From Xiphydria camelus (lineage: Eukaryota; Arthropoda; Insecta; Hymenoptera; Xiphydriidae), in assembly GCA_963678675.1 (NCBI GenBank), contig OY783201.1, forward strand, positions 17,725,769-17,789,768: a DNA stretch of 64,000 bases, read 5' to 3'. Made by a program: the position numbers and the translations under genes. This document shows positions 10,741 through 22,846 of the stretch, one piece after another. Under the pieces are notes generated by a model that was not told the origin of the DNA, did not search any database, and was given only the letters and a program-made list of their open reading frames with translations. Position 1 is the first letter of the stretch. Each line of letters opens with the position of its first letter.

Positions 10741-13600
10741 CTGCCGTCGTCCTCCGAGGCGGCAGGCGACGGCAGCTCTCATCAACGCCGCCTACATATT
10801 TATGACCAAAACACGAGGACGTCGTTTCTCACCAATTCTGGCTCGGTCATTTCTCTTGTACCACGCTCAAGGTTTCTCAAAGGTAAATCAACGCCGACCG
10901 AGTTAGTACTTTCCGCTGAGAACGGTACTAGAATAAGCACGTTCGGACAGCAGATACTGACGCTCGACCTAAACCTACGAAGGAATTTCAAATGGTCATT
11001 TACAGTAGCGGATGTTCACACTCCCATTATTGGCGCGGATTTTCTTGCGTACTACGATTACTCGATTTAAAAAGTCATTGCCCTCTATAGATCCGGTGAC
11101 CTCACGCACGTCTCGAGGAAACTTATACCGAGTAATCATTCACAGCGTTTCGACGGTGAACAGACCTGCCACTATGAATCCCACACAAAGCCGAATCGCG
11201 CTGCTCGCATCGGAGTATATTGATATCACAAGACCAAATGCCAACCTGCAAGCTGTTCTCGACGCCGACGTCTTCCACGACATATTCAGCTCAGATCCTC
11301 CTGCGTTCGATCGCCCGCGGAGACTTGCTGGTGAGAAGCTCGAGGTCGCACGCAACGATTTCGAGTTCCTGCTTCAGCACCGCGGGATTCGCCCATCTAG
11401 CAGCCAGTGGGCTAGTCCCACTACATATGGTTCCAAAAAAGACTGGTGGCTGGCGAGCAACCTGGCTGACCATAGAAGGCTAAACGCCCAGATAGTGCCT
11501 GACCGTTATCCGATCCCCCACGCAGAGGATTTGTTTCAGAGGTTTCATGGCAGAACGATTTTTTCCACGATTGATCTTGTACAAACGCGTTTATCATCAA
11601 ATCCCGGTTGCACCCGAAGACATCCCAAAGACTGCAGACACCATTTGGCCTATATGAGTTCTTGGGAATGCCACCTGGACTTCGGAACGCAGCCCAAACC
11701 TTTCAAAGGCATATGACAACATCCTGCGGAATTTGGACTTTGTAGCCTGCTTTATTGATCTAATCATCTCCAACTCCCACGAAGACCTCGACCATCTAAA
11801 GCAAGTTTTTGGCATATTGCTAAGAAACCGCTTGACGATTAATTTGAATAAATGTCAATTTGCTCTTGAAGAGGTAACGTACCTAGGTTATACTATCAAT
11901 GCTCACGGATTTAAGCCCCCGACAGACCGAATCGCCTCGTATCCCAAGCAGCAACCATCTCGGACCTACGACGCTTCTTAGGAATGCTTAATTATTATCG
12001 AAAAACAATTCCTAAGGCAGCGGAGCAGCACAAGCCCCAATTACGGTCTTCTTAAAGGACGCAAAGAAGAAAGATAAACGAAAGATTCCTTGGACAACCT
12101 CTACTGAGGATGCGTTCGAGAGGTGTAAAAGAAGTATTACCACGGCCATTCAAGCGACGTTCCTTTCGCACACGGCCCCACTCTACCTTGTCACCGATGC
12201 ATCCGACTTGCAGCACTTGAGCAGCAGGAGGGAAACGCGTGGGTAGCCCGTTGGTTTTTTCTCGCGAAAGTTGAGAACCACCGAAACTCGCTATAGTATT
12301 TATGACCGTGAATTGTTGGCAGTATTCGCAGCAATCAAGTTCTTTAAGCATATACTTGAAGGACGACCGTTCATTGTGAAGACTGATCATCGGCCTTTGG
12401 TCTACGCCTTTTCACAGCGAGCCGACAAGGTATCACCGCGTCAGCTCAGACAGCTTGATTCATAGCAGTTCTCGACTGAAATTGTCTTCACTAGAGGAGA
12501 CGATAACATAGCGGCTGATGCACTATCACGCATCAGTACTATTTCAATGCCAACTTTTTGCTAAATGCTCCGACCATACGGCGCACACAATAGGAGGACG
12601 ACGCGCTAGCGGACATACTAAGGAACATTTCGCTGCGACTTCAGCGATTCGACATTGAAAACCAATCTATCTGGTGCGAAACCTCGACGGGTGTAGTACG
12701 ACCTTACATACCGGAAAGCCTGCGAAAACAATTCAACGTCATCCATGGATGTCGTCATCCTAGTGGTCGAGTCACGTGCAGATTATTGAAGCAGAAATTT
12801 ATCTGGCTTGGATTGAAGAAAAATGCCTTGGAATGGTTGCGGAATTGCTTACTGTGCCAACGAGCAAAAATTCACCGGCATAACCGATTGCAACCGCAGC
12901 TCATAGATGTCCCCGACAACCGTTTTAATCATGTGCATCTCGACATCATCGAGCTACCAGCGGTGAAAGTTTTACGTTACTGTTTGACTCTAATCGATCG
13001 TTTTAACAGATGGCCAGTAGCTATCCCTATGGCGGACATGACTGCAGATACCGCGCTACGGTTTTCTATTCACACTGGATCTGTCAGTTTGGCACACCGC
13101 TCTCAATTACTACGGACCCTGGTCCCCTGGTGCATGGCACATAGTTCGAATCGACCCTGTTCGTAGCGTTGGCCCGCATGGTTGGCGCCCATCGCATACG
13201 AATGACGCCATACCACCCGAAATCGAACGGTTTCATCGAGTGCTGGTATCGAACACTAAAGGCAGCCTTGCTGAGTAATGGCGAACACCTTGGCCCTATC
13301 TACTTCTCTTCTAGGACTTCGCACCGCCTATAAGGCAAACCTTAGGGCGTCGCTGGCATAAATGCTATTCGGCACGACACTTCGCGTGCCTGGTGAGTTT
13401 TTTGTCTCAGAAGATAACCAGCGAACCCGCAGATTTTTATTGAGAAATTTCGAGACCACATCCGCTTGCTACGGCTAACTCCGACGACCCATCATAACAA
13501 AGCCAGACTCTTTACATTTAAGGATTTATACTCATGTTCTCGCGTGTTTAAGTGAGTTGATTCCATAAGGAAATCCCTAGAGCCACCGCGTGGGAGGAGA
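10741..13600 (+). pseudogene. pol: Pol remnant of element B (protease to integrase)
   Basis: The protease (about 10800-11070) shows TNSGSVISLVP where the active site should be (D)TG, so the catalytic Asp reads Asn; IIGADFL follows. RT pieces (about 11300-11960) include [10 protein letters not shown] and INLNKCQFALEE, but the YIDD box reads FIDLI. RNase H pieces include YDRELLAVFAA and TDHRPLVYAF. Integrase pieces (12786-13166) include CLLCQRAKIHRH and HVHLDI. Many frame changes and stops separate them. It is an old dead copy of the same clade as element A, in the opposite orientation. Confidence 0.85.
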
Positions 13601-13601
13601 G
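13592..13601 (+). other. polypurine tract of element B
   Basis: GGGAGGAGAG lies just before the right LTR, the expected plus-strand primer. Confidence 0.55.
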
Positions 13602-13605
13602 TGGT

Positions 13606-13914
13606 TGTGGCGGCGTGATCGTAGTCCACGCAGTTGAGAGTAGTGGTGGAGGTAGTGCCACGAGAGGCGTCCCGGTCGCAGCAAGCGATATCCGCCTTAA
13701 CGATAGTTGCCGCGGCTAGTAGCTCTAGCTCTAGTCCCAGTTCGAACGAGTCAACTGAACCACGCCTGTTCGTCTCACGAGATTCGACGCGAATGTTTTG
13801 TTTGTAACGCAATATCTGCGCCTCTGTGATTTGTCAATATAGTTATATATAGTTTAGTTAACAAATCCCCTTGGAGTTGAAATCTTCGATTCCACTGGAA
13901 CCTCGATCTCTTCA
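13606..13914 (+). repeat. 3' LTR of gypsy element B
   Basis: 309 bases, homologous to 9387-9649 with an internal extra block and further small differences. Confidence 0.9.
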
Positions 13915-13918
13915 CATG

Positions 13919-15319
13919 TGTACGCTCGCACATACGCTCGCTAAAGTAAAACAGTGTTGCACGGAACTAATGTGAAAACTATCAGGGTCAGTTGAAAGAA
14001 TGGTTAGTATGACAACAGAAGCCTTTTATTATTTCTACGTTTTCGAATAGAGTACACTTGCGGTCAATAATTTTGATCGACCCTCTTTTGAGTGACGGTA
14101 CTTCTATCGAGTCGACCATAACTAAGAGTTCGAGTTACCGTGGCCGTGGTTGAAGTACCGTTACCTAAAGCGGGTCGATCAGAATCATTGACTGCAGTTA
14201 CAGACAGAAGTCATTGACAAGTTATAAAAATGCAATTATTCTTGGTGATCTATGGATGAATAAATTTTTATATATGATCTTCAGTTGAAATGTTACAATC
14301 AACTATTTCTTCATTCTATAAGGAGAGATTAAGGAACTCTTTGCGAAAGTATGTTTTAATTAGAGAAACATTCATCTAAATGACTAAGGTCTTAGTCATA
14401 TAGACCTTAGGTCTTAGTCATTTGGTCAAATATAAGAATTCGAAGGTCTTTATTGGAAAAACCATAGTTCATAAGTAAAGTATCTTTTAACTGAAAATTA
14501 GAAGGGATATAAAAGTTTAGAAAAAAAATATTGCGAATTTTCTAGGGAAATTAAACTATAAGTGGTTTTTTATCATATCAGATTTCAGTTAAGGGATACA
14601 GTCATGATCGTTAATGGTGGTTTGATTGCAATTCTTCAGAATCGTCTGTAGTAGAGACAGAATTCGTTTCGTAAAGGGAATGTTTCTACTATAAAGCATG
14701 AATGACTGTTAAAATATTAGCATACTTACGGTAGCCGTAGAACGAAATACACTAAATAATTTGTACAGCCGCCGTATAGGATGTACAATATCGCATTGGA
14801 CAAATCTGTCAGTCTAATTTATTAATGTTATAAATGTAGTATTAGAGCTAATGTGTGTGCACCCAATAAACCCAATATAACCCAACCCAACCCATATAAT
14901 TAAACCCGATTGCAAAATCAAATATAAAAGTAACAGAACATGTACTTATTAACAATAAGTAACAGAGTGTACACAGATAATTAACCGATGAGATCGAGTT
15001 CTAAAAAATTTGACGATATTTACTAGTTTGAAATAAAAAAGATGAAAACAAATGAATACAGAAAGCAAAGAAGTCGAGCAGTTTACCCACAAACGACATG
15101 CCAAAATATCATTAACTTCTGAATACTTTCCAGGTAGAAAGTACCTACCTGCTGGATGAATCGGCTTAAGTCAGCGTCAGAGGTGACTTATAGGTCGAGA
15201 CGGCGACTTGAGTCGTGCTTATTTATAAGTTTTGAAACGGATACGAACCATAGAATATCGTGAAATTTGATATGGATTAATGCTTCAAATAGTTTACATA
15301 TTGCCATCATTTACCATAG
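13919..15319. other. gene-free stretch
   Basis: AT-rich DNA with the small inverted repeat at 14078-14187 and a GGTCTTAGTCAT direct repeat near 14388-14424. No coding frame that I can support. Confidence 0.5.
14078..14187. mobile_element. small inverted-repeat element (MITE-like)
   Basis: Arms of about 32 bases (TTGATCGACCC..GACGGTACTTC and its reverse complement at 14156-14187) enclose about 45 bases. No coding capacity and no clear duplication. Confidence 0.55.
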
Positions 15320-15387
15320 TTTACATTCAAGTTCATTAATTCAATGTCTATACGTATAGACATTGAATTAATGAACTTGAATGTAAA
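15320..15387. repeat. 68-bp perfect palindrome
   Basis: The two halves 15320-15353 and 15354-15387 are exact reverse complements with no spacer, centred on TATACGTATA. A spacer-free palindrome of this length is unstable in replication, so it is recent or a cloning/assembly product. Confidence 0.85.
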
Positions 15388-15439
15388 TTATGCTTATGTA
15401 ATGTATGTTATGCATTACATTATATAGAAAATATATTAA

Positions 15440-15870
15440 ACGGTGAGAAATAAGGAAAAACTCCTTTGTCTTTGTAGATTATATCTATGCCGTAGATTGA
15501 CGCAAGATTCTTGATATTAATGGTAAATTACGAACAATTATATCGTTTCAATGAAGAAATAGAAGTTACAAGCGAAGTTAAAACTATGCGAAATAATATT
15601 TTTATACGTACGTGTATATTTTATTTTTCATTAGTTTGTTGTAGATATCCATGGGAATTTATACGTTTTATGGGAAAATGCGTCAAATAATGGCGCAATT
15701 TAGGAAATCGATAATTTTATGCAGATAGACATACAAATACCTATAAATTGAGTGTCATCATTCCAAATTTTTATGTAAATCTGTAGAATTCTATAAGTGA
15801 CTACGATTTTTTACACTTTTCCAGCGCCGGTTATAAGTCATAAACATTTGTAATTCAGTATAGTTTACGC
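15440..15870 (+). repeat. dispersed repeat S, copy 1
   Basis: Blocks such as AAGGAAAAACT, GTAGATTGACG, TTGATATTAATGGT, TTTCAATGAAGAAAT, GAAATAATAT and AATTTTTA.GT.AATCT recur in the same order, reverse complemented, at 50220-50880. Copy 1 lacks the MITE present in copy 2. Unclassified. Confidence 0.7.
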
Positions 15871-16448
15871 GAAAAAGGTTCTACCAGAAGGGCGGTAAAA
15901 CGCATGATTTAATCCCGTTACCGTGCATTTAATGGGAGGCTAATGTTTGAATTAGTTAATTTTACCACAGTTGGTACGATATTTATTCAGCCAGAATTCC
16001 TAGAAGACTGCTGCGTCACTTTGTTGGAATTATCCCCATTCGGCACCCGAGTTGGAGACATTGCAGCGTTTACTGTAGCAGATTGCGGTTATCATTATTT
16101 GCATACCGTGCTTTGCAGTCGATTTATATGTAGCGTGTTTCTTTGTGAGTATACACTCATAAAGTGTGAATTTTCAGTTTAATTTCTTATTAAAAGAAAT
16201 CAATGGAGGCGAAAAGGAAAAGGAGGGAATTTAATTCCCGAAATTTTTAAGGCACGCCACTGTTTGCAAAGCGTCAGACCGTTGCATTCCGAGAATAGCG
16301 TCTTATCGTTTCTGGGAATTTTGGCTCAACAAATATCCTACCGAATGTACGATCAATCGTTTTCATCGCATCGTTCGCAACTTATACGTCGGTTGCTGGA
16401 AATTTTATCCGAACTGTTTGCTGAAGTTGTTTGGAAATTCTATTATAG

Positions 16449-16643
16449 GTTGAAAAAAACTTGGACATGCCTATCGAAAAAGGATAAAGGAACGTTTGAT
16501 AAGCTCGCCGAAGTATTTAGTGATAAAAATAACTGGATGAATCTCCGTGAACATATGGACTCCTAAAACTGCCATGCATTCCTTATTTAGGCCTATTTCT
16601 CACCGATCTCGTGTATATTGACATGGCCCATCCCGCCTCAATG
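16449..16643 (+). CDS. RalGPS-like RasGEF domain exon (one-base deletion)
   Basis: An exon of a guanine nucleotide exchange factor catalytic domain. An acceptor (ATTATAG) precedes 16449 and a donor (ATG/GTAAGC) follows 16643. Within it, [17 protein letters not shown], then LREHMDS, then in the next frame [20 protein letters not shown]. This order matches CDC25-type RasGEF domains, closest by memory to RalGPS (Ral activation). The frame changes at 16562-16568, where one T appears missing between DS and KLPC; this could be a sequencing error or a real lesion. Upstream bases back to 16264 are open but do not read as RasGEF, which supports the acceptor. No other exons were recognised nearby, so it is either one exon of a gene with long introns or an isolated duplicated fragment. 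Confidence 0.6.
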
Positions 16644-17423
16644 GTAAGCACGTTATAAAGCTGAAGTGTTTATTTATTTATTTATTTTATTTCAATAAAA
16701 CTTGGTTAGTAACCAAGGCGGATGAATACGAAATAAGTCAACTGTTTTTTCATTTATTGGTGTTTTTCTTTCAATTTCATTTTCCATCGATTATTTCAGT
16801 TTTATTAATACAGATAAATGTATCTATTACTTTTATTTTGTCTCGTACGGCAAAGAATTTGTGTCTGTTTCTCAGAGAGTGATATTTTTAGCTGTTTTAA
16901 ATCAAAATTCATGGAAAACTGAATTATTCATGACAAAATAATTCAATTTTTTTCTCAAATTAAGGAGACAAATACACCTGGGATTTAAAATATTTATAGG
17001 CATTTACGAATTTTTTTTTATAGAAATAAAACAAGTGCAGCGGCAAGTGCGGTTCGCGGTGGTCTCACTGTAGTTTTCACTGGACTTATTCAAAAACAAA
17101 ATACCAAAGAGATTTGTAAAGTATATTAAAATCTCTAAAATCTTTGTCATACCTCGATTTAAAAATATTGATTTAGAAGAAAGCGACTACAATCTGAGCT
17201 TGAGATATCGATTTTCGTGAAAAGTTTACTGATTTTGATATTATTAAAAAATAAAAAAAGGTGTGAGTGCCGTTGTACTCACGGAGGATGTGTAAACATC
17301 TTACAATTATCTACGGTCCGAGTTTAATTGGGGAATATGACGTCGAAGTTCGACATAAAAGTTAAATTTTTTCTATAATAAAATATTTATTATTATTATT
17401 ATATTAGATTTATAACTTACTAG
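16644..17423. other. putative intron or intergenic stretch
   Basis: Begins with the GTAAGC donor of the RasGEF exon and carries a TTTA microsatellite at about 16668-16690. No exon recognised. Confidence 0.4.
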
Positions 17424-18055
17424 CAGCGCGTCCAGGCTTCGCACGGGTAGATTGTGGATTGATTTTGTCCGTCCACCATTGTTTAAATACATTTTTAATA
17501 TAAAACTTTTAGTACTTTTCCCGGGCTACGCAATGGTCATATTGGATTTGACCTTCACCATGACCTTCAAGGTTATATCAAGGTCAAATTAATTTTTTTC
17601 CCCGTGCAAATGTGTCCTTGACCATTTTTTTCATGTTACCTTTATTGTCAGCGGAGGTCAAATTTAGGTCAAGTATAGTTCGACTTTTTGAAAACCCTGT
17701 ATAAGATTTACTAACTCAGAAACCTTCGCGGGCATGCGTCCAACCATTCCCCAACTTTTCATCGCAATCGGATGAACGGTTTAGGAAAGCATAATAATCA
17801 TCAGTACCGGTACTTTTTGAACACCCTGTATACGATTTACTAACTCAGAAACCTTCGCGGGCATGCGTCCAACCATTCCCCAAAGTTTCATCGCAATCGG
17901 ATGAACGGTTTAGGAAAGCATTTGATATTACCTTAAAGGTCACGGTCAAGGTCAAATCCAATACGACCACTGGGTAGCCACGGGAAAATCCTTAAAGTTT
18001 TGTATTAAACATTTTTCTCTAAAATGTTTTCCCGTTGAGATAATCCAGCTTGCGC
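17424..18055 (-). mobile_element. Helitron remnant, 3' end preserved
   Basis: On the minus strand this ends with a GC hairpin followed by GCTGCTAG, the CTAG Helitron 3' terminus also seen at 59791, 60370 and 61969. It contains two copies of the 129-bp internal unit (around 17685 and 17812) and the AAGGTCA-rich blocks of those elements. The 5' TC end is not found, so it is 5' truncated. Confidence 0.75.
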
Positions 18056-18639
18056 GAATAGTATGCGCAGTAGCGCCACACACACACTGACGCAGTCATA
18101 TGTACACGGCTTACGTCTGACGCTCGATTTCCCAGGAAGGTCCCACCGTAGAGCCATAGCATAGATGTTTACACATCAAAAACTGAGATCGGATTTTCAC
18201 ACCATTATTGTAGATGGCCGACGCAGGCGAGCTGACACCAGCGCGCACATCCTTGAAAACTTGATTTAATTATATTGGTCTATTGTCAAGCGATGATTTT
18301 ACGCGAGAAAAGACACAAGATCCTATAGTATGCGCACAACGTTCTTTTTCTATGTTTTTAAAATGAAATTTCGCTCAAATTACTGAAAATGCGCCTTACC
18401 TGTCAGTAACTAGCGCATTGTCAATAACTAGTCCACCCACGGTAAGGTTATCGCGTCAAAATATATTTCAACTACAGCTACTAGACGCGTTAATTCATCT
18501 ACTTTTGATTTTATGGTAATAAACGGAGTTTGTGGAGTATGGTATACCCAGAACACCAACCGAGGGTTAATACAAGAAACAAATTTAGTTCTACTTCCCA
18601 GTAGAGGGAGAGGTTTCAGGAGTAGGTTCTAATGATGAA
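18056..18639. other. gene-free stretch
   Basis: Nothing coding seen. It lies between the Helitron remnant and the CXC-ORF remnant. Confidence 0.35.
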
Positions 18640-19495
<856 letters not shown>

Positions 19496-19811
19496 AGGAA
19501 GAATTGTTTCAGAGAAACAAAATCATAAGAAGCTGATGCAATAGAGGACTGGCTAGAAGAATAAAAAGAAGACGTTATAGAAAATATCGGAGGAACTATT
19601 GAACCAATCGCAGTGAATATTCGAGAGATTAGTGACCAAGGCAGTACAAAGACTATTGATGAAAATGACAGAAAAAGAAGAAGAACATCGCAGGTAACGG
19701 AGTCAATGAAAGAGCCACCAAGAGAAGTCGATGAACGATCCAAAGGAACATTTTTTGTATTTAATTTTGTAATAAACGACGTACAACTTATTGTTATTAT
19801 TGATTACCTAC

Positions 19812-20013
19812 CATAACATAATCTTTCAGCACTTCGTATATGGCATCAAAGACATTTGGTAGAAACTGGCTTATGGTACACTTTGGCACTCGGTAAAGGT
19901 ATTGCAACGATCCCAATGAGTCGCCAGTAGCAAGGTATCGACAAACTATTTGAAGTTTTAGTTTTGCTGATATAGGCTCTCGCATAACAGTATTCTTCTT
20001 TTGTATCTTGCTG
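19812..20013 (-). pseudogene. PIF/Harbinger (HARBI1-like) transposase exon, N-terminal
   Basis: On the minus strand this reads SSKIQKKNTVMREPISAKLK, then YLATGDSLGSLQYLYRVPKC, then TISQFLPNVFDAIYEVLKDY. This is the characteristic helix-turn-helix N-terminal segment of Harbinger transposases (DDE_Tnp_4), which normally bind the element ends. A donor-like ATG/GTAGGT ends the exon and an AG lies just upstream near 20014. The DDE catalytic exons are not seen downstream, so the element is incomplete. A plus-strand stretch at 19590-19745 rich in charged residues could be a relic of the companion MADF-type protein, but this is weak. Confidence 0.6.
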
Positions 20014-20261
20014 CTAACCTTTAAAAAACATTCTCGGTTACATTCCTTTTATATCACTTAAAAATTTACTTACTCTATATATGCATATAATATTGCTACC
20101 GCACAAATTATCTCCCTGTCGGCCATCTTGCTATTTACTGTCACGATATTTTTTTTAAATACGTGTAGATATCTCACTTTCATGATAGGACTATCGAGGT
20201 GACTATCATGAGAGCACTTTCATGAAAGTACTTTCACCGTATAACCCATGTAGGAATTGCC

Positions 20262-20870
20262 GACAGTATTCCAGTAATACCACTGGGCCAATAATGGTCC
20301 GACCGTAATAACCAATACTCGACTTTGACAACTGGCCCAGTATTGGCCCGCTCATGTATTTCATAACAGCCCAGTACTGGCCCGCTTGTTTCACCAATAC
20401 TCGATATCTTTATTGGGCCAGTATTGGTAAAACGACAGGGCCAACACTGGAACTGTGGTTTTGCCAAGCATCGTTCTTCCATCGGCGAAACGACCGGCCC
20501 GATACTGGCGCCACGAACGGGCCAATCTCTACACTATAGTTTCACTGAAAGTCGTTCCAGCATCGGTGAAACGACCGGCCCGATACTGGGGCCATGAACG
20601 GGCCAATCTCTGAACTATAGTTTCACCGAGAGTCGCTCCAGCATCGGTGAAACGATCGGCCCGATACTGGCACCACGAACGGGCCAATTTCTGAACTATA
20701 GTTTCACCGAGAGTCGCTCCAGCATCGGTGAAACGATCGGTCCGATACAGGCGCCATGAACAGGCCAATCTCTAAACTATGGTTTCACCGAGAGTCGCTC
20801 CAGCATCGGTGAAACAACCGGCTCGATACTGGCGTCCCTACCGGCCAATCTCTAAACTATAGTTAATTGG
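20262..20870. repeat. 81-bp minisatellite
   Basis: Four clear units of 81, 81, 81 and 80 bases start GGCCAAT.TCT at about 20521, 20602, 20683 and 20764, with a fifth partial unit to 20870. Shorter degenerate relatives built on GGGCCAGTATTGG occupy 20262-20520. Because 81 is a multiple of three, the minus strand keeps a 27-codon repeating frame open across the units. It is probably a satellite rather than a gene. Confidence 0.85.
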
Positions 20871-21051
20871 CAGGAAGGCGTTTAACCTAACCCTAAAAAT
20901 CAGCTGAGACTAGTTTACAAAATATACTCTGGATAGTTTACATCGACAACTATTTTAGTGTAAGTGTCCTGTGAATAACGGTATTAATGCAAGCGCCTTG
21001 TGAATATTATTGAGAGAATATGATTAATTATATTATCACACTAAAAAATAG

Positions 21052-22846
21052 AGAATAACTAGTTACTACCACACTCGAAAATATCGTACACTAAACCGAA
21101 AAAGGAAATTATCATCTTCTTTTGAGCGTGAATCTTTTTCTCCTGATATTGCACACGATAATGATATTGAAGACTCGTTGAAGCAAAAAAAATTGAATTT
21201 AGAATATACTTTGTCCAGTGATGAAAGTATTTGGAACGTTACATCACAAAATTGTGAATATTACGATGCCAGAGATGAAGACATTCAATGTGTGTCAGAA
21301 ATTAATAACGACGATCGTAGTGACACTTTAGGAGATTGTAAAGACAGTAATGTTGATTCCAGTAAATTTAGCGATACTACTGTAGCAGGTGCTTTTTTAG
21401 CAGCGTCCACTCCTGAGCGAGTATCTGAAACGGATTTATCAGTTAGAGCGCATGAAAATGTCACCGTTGAAATTGAAAAAAAGGTCCCCTTCTGTGAAAA
21501 GTTAAGAAACGTTTGCTTGGACAACATCAACTATGTAACGAACAAATTTGTGTCCCAATTATTGGTTGTGCTCAGAAGCGAAGGGTTAGATGTCCCAACG
21601 TGTGCAGAAACTTTACTGGGTACAAAAAGGCTCTTTGATTACCCTATTAAGCCAATGCTAAGCAGTAATGGAAAGAACGGACAGTACAGATATTTTGGGA
21701 TTTTCAATGGAATCAACCGACAAATGTCATCGGTTGATTATACAGACGACATCATCAATATCGTAGTAAACATTGACGGTCTCGATTTGTTTCAAAATTC
21801 CTCTCAAAAATGTTGGCCTATACTGGTTCAGTTGTATCACTTTGAACATCAGTTCCAGCCCTTTATTGCAGCTGCATACTGTGGTCCAGGAAAACCAGCA
21901 TGCGTACAGGATTTCATGCATGATTTTGTAGAAGAAGTCACAAATTTAATACAAAATGGAATTCAAATAAAAGATAAGAAGATTGCTTTTCAACTCAAGG
22001 CGATTATATGTGACACTCCTGCACGGGCATATATCAAATGTTGCAAAGGACATACAGGATTTTTTTCTTGTGAACGATGTGAGACAAGAGGACTGTCGAT
22101 CGAGCATAAGACTGGAAAAAAAGGATCTAAAGAAACGAATCAAGGCTCAAAGAAAAGGATATTTCCACAAACGAACGCTTGTCGACGTACACACAAATTA
22201 TTTAAGACACAGCACCAAAAGAAACATCATATTAAAGGTGTTATATCTCCTCTATTGGAAATACCAGGTTTTGATATTGTATCTGGCGTCTTACTGGACT
22301 ATATGCACTTGCTTTGTAACGGTATTACTAAAACACTACTGCACTATTGGCTAGAAGGACCAAAAGTTTGCAAAATTCCTGTGCAAAATCGACTGTTATT
22401 AAAAGAGAGGCTCGAATCCATATCTGCTGACGTTCCTTCCGAATTTCAACCCAAAAAATTTGATTTGTACGATCTCGCGAACTGGAAAGCGACTCAATTT
22501 CGTTTTTTTCTTTTGTACTGCGGAAGTCTTTTGCATCACGTCCTTTCCGAAAATGCTTATAAACATTACTTATTACTTTTTGCCGCTTGCAGAATTCTTT
22601 GCAGTACAGAATATTCACAGAAAGTAACGTATGTGACGTATGCAAACGATTTACTGAGCAAGTTTTTTATTTTATTGCCAACATTCTATGGGAAAGGGTC
22701 GCAAGTAATGAACTTCCATAATTTGATTCACGTTACAGACGACGTCAATTATATGAAAGCGCCATTGTCATCTTTTTCTGCATTTCCTTTCGAAAACTTT
22801 TTAGGAAAAATAAAATCTCTCGTTCGAACACCTGCGAAGCCACTTA
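21052..22846 (+). pseudogene. CACTA/EnSpm-type transposase (tnp2-like), N-terminal part, split by a Tc5-like element
   Basis: The frame is open from 21052. Visible blocks are an acidic N-terminus, VNIDGLDLFQNSSQKCWPIL, ICDTPARAYIKCCKGHTGFF with SCERC, HIKGVISPLLEIPGFDIVSG and LDYMHLLCNGITKTLLHYW. This order is that of the animal tnp2-like (Transposase_21) transposases of the CACTA group, which cut and paste by DDE chemistry. No in-frame ATG precedes the conserved part, so an upstream exon probably holds the start. Translation breaks at 22846, where the nested element begins; the rest of the protein resumes in frame at 26614. Together the two parts form about 752 codons with no internal stop. 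Confidence 0.8.
22844..22846. repeat. target-site duplication TTA (left, Tc5-like element)
   Basis: TTA here and at 26611-26613. The restored target reads CTTAG, the CTNAG consensus of Tc4/Tc5. Confidence 0.85.

Larger units (their letters stand above)
9387..13914 (+). mobile_element. Ty3/gypsy LTR retrotransposon, CsRn1-like, decayed (element B)
   Basis: LTRs 9387-9649 and 13606-13914 (TGTGGCGG..TCTTCA) are flanked by CATG at 9383-9386 and 13915-13918. Gag, protease, RT, RNase H and integrase remnants run on the plus strand with many stops and shifts. The primer site after the left LTR is again tRNA-Trp-like, and the finger in gag is again C-x2-H..C-x3-C. The LTRs differ by substitutions and by an extra block of about 28 bases in the right copy, so this is older than element A. 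Confidence 0.93.

Noticed and set aside
15943..16182. 80-codon frame upstream of the RasGEF exon as an earlier exon
   Set aside because: Does not read as RasGEF or any family I know and lacks matching splice signals.
16264..16448. N-terminal extension of the RasGEF reading frame
   Set aside because: Open by chance; similarity begins exactly at the acceptor at 16447-16448, and the upstream sequence does not match the family.
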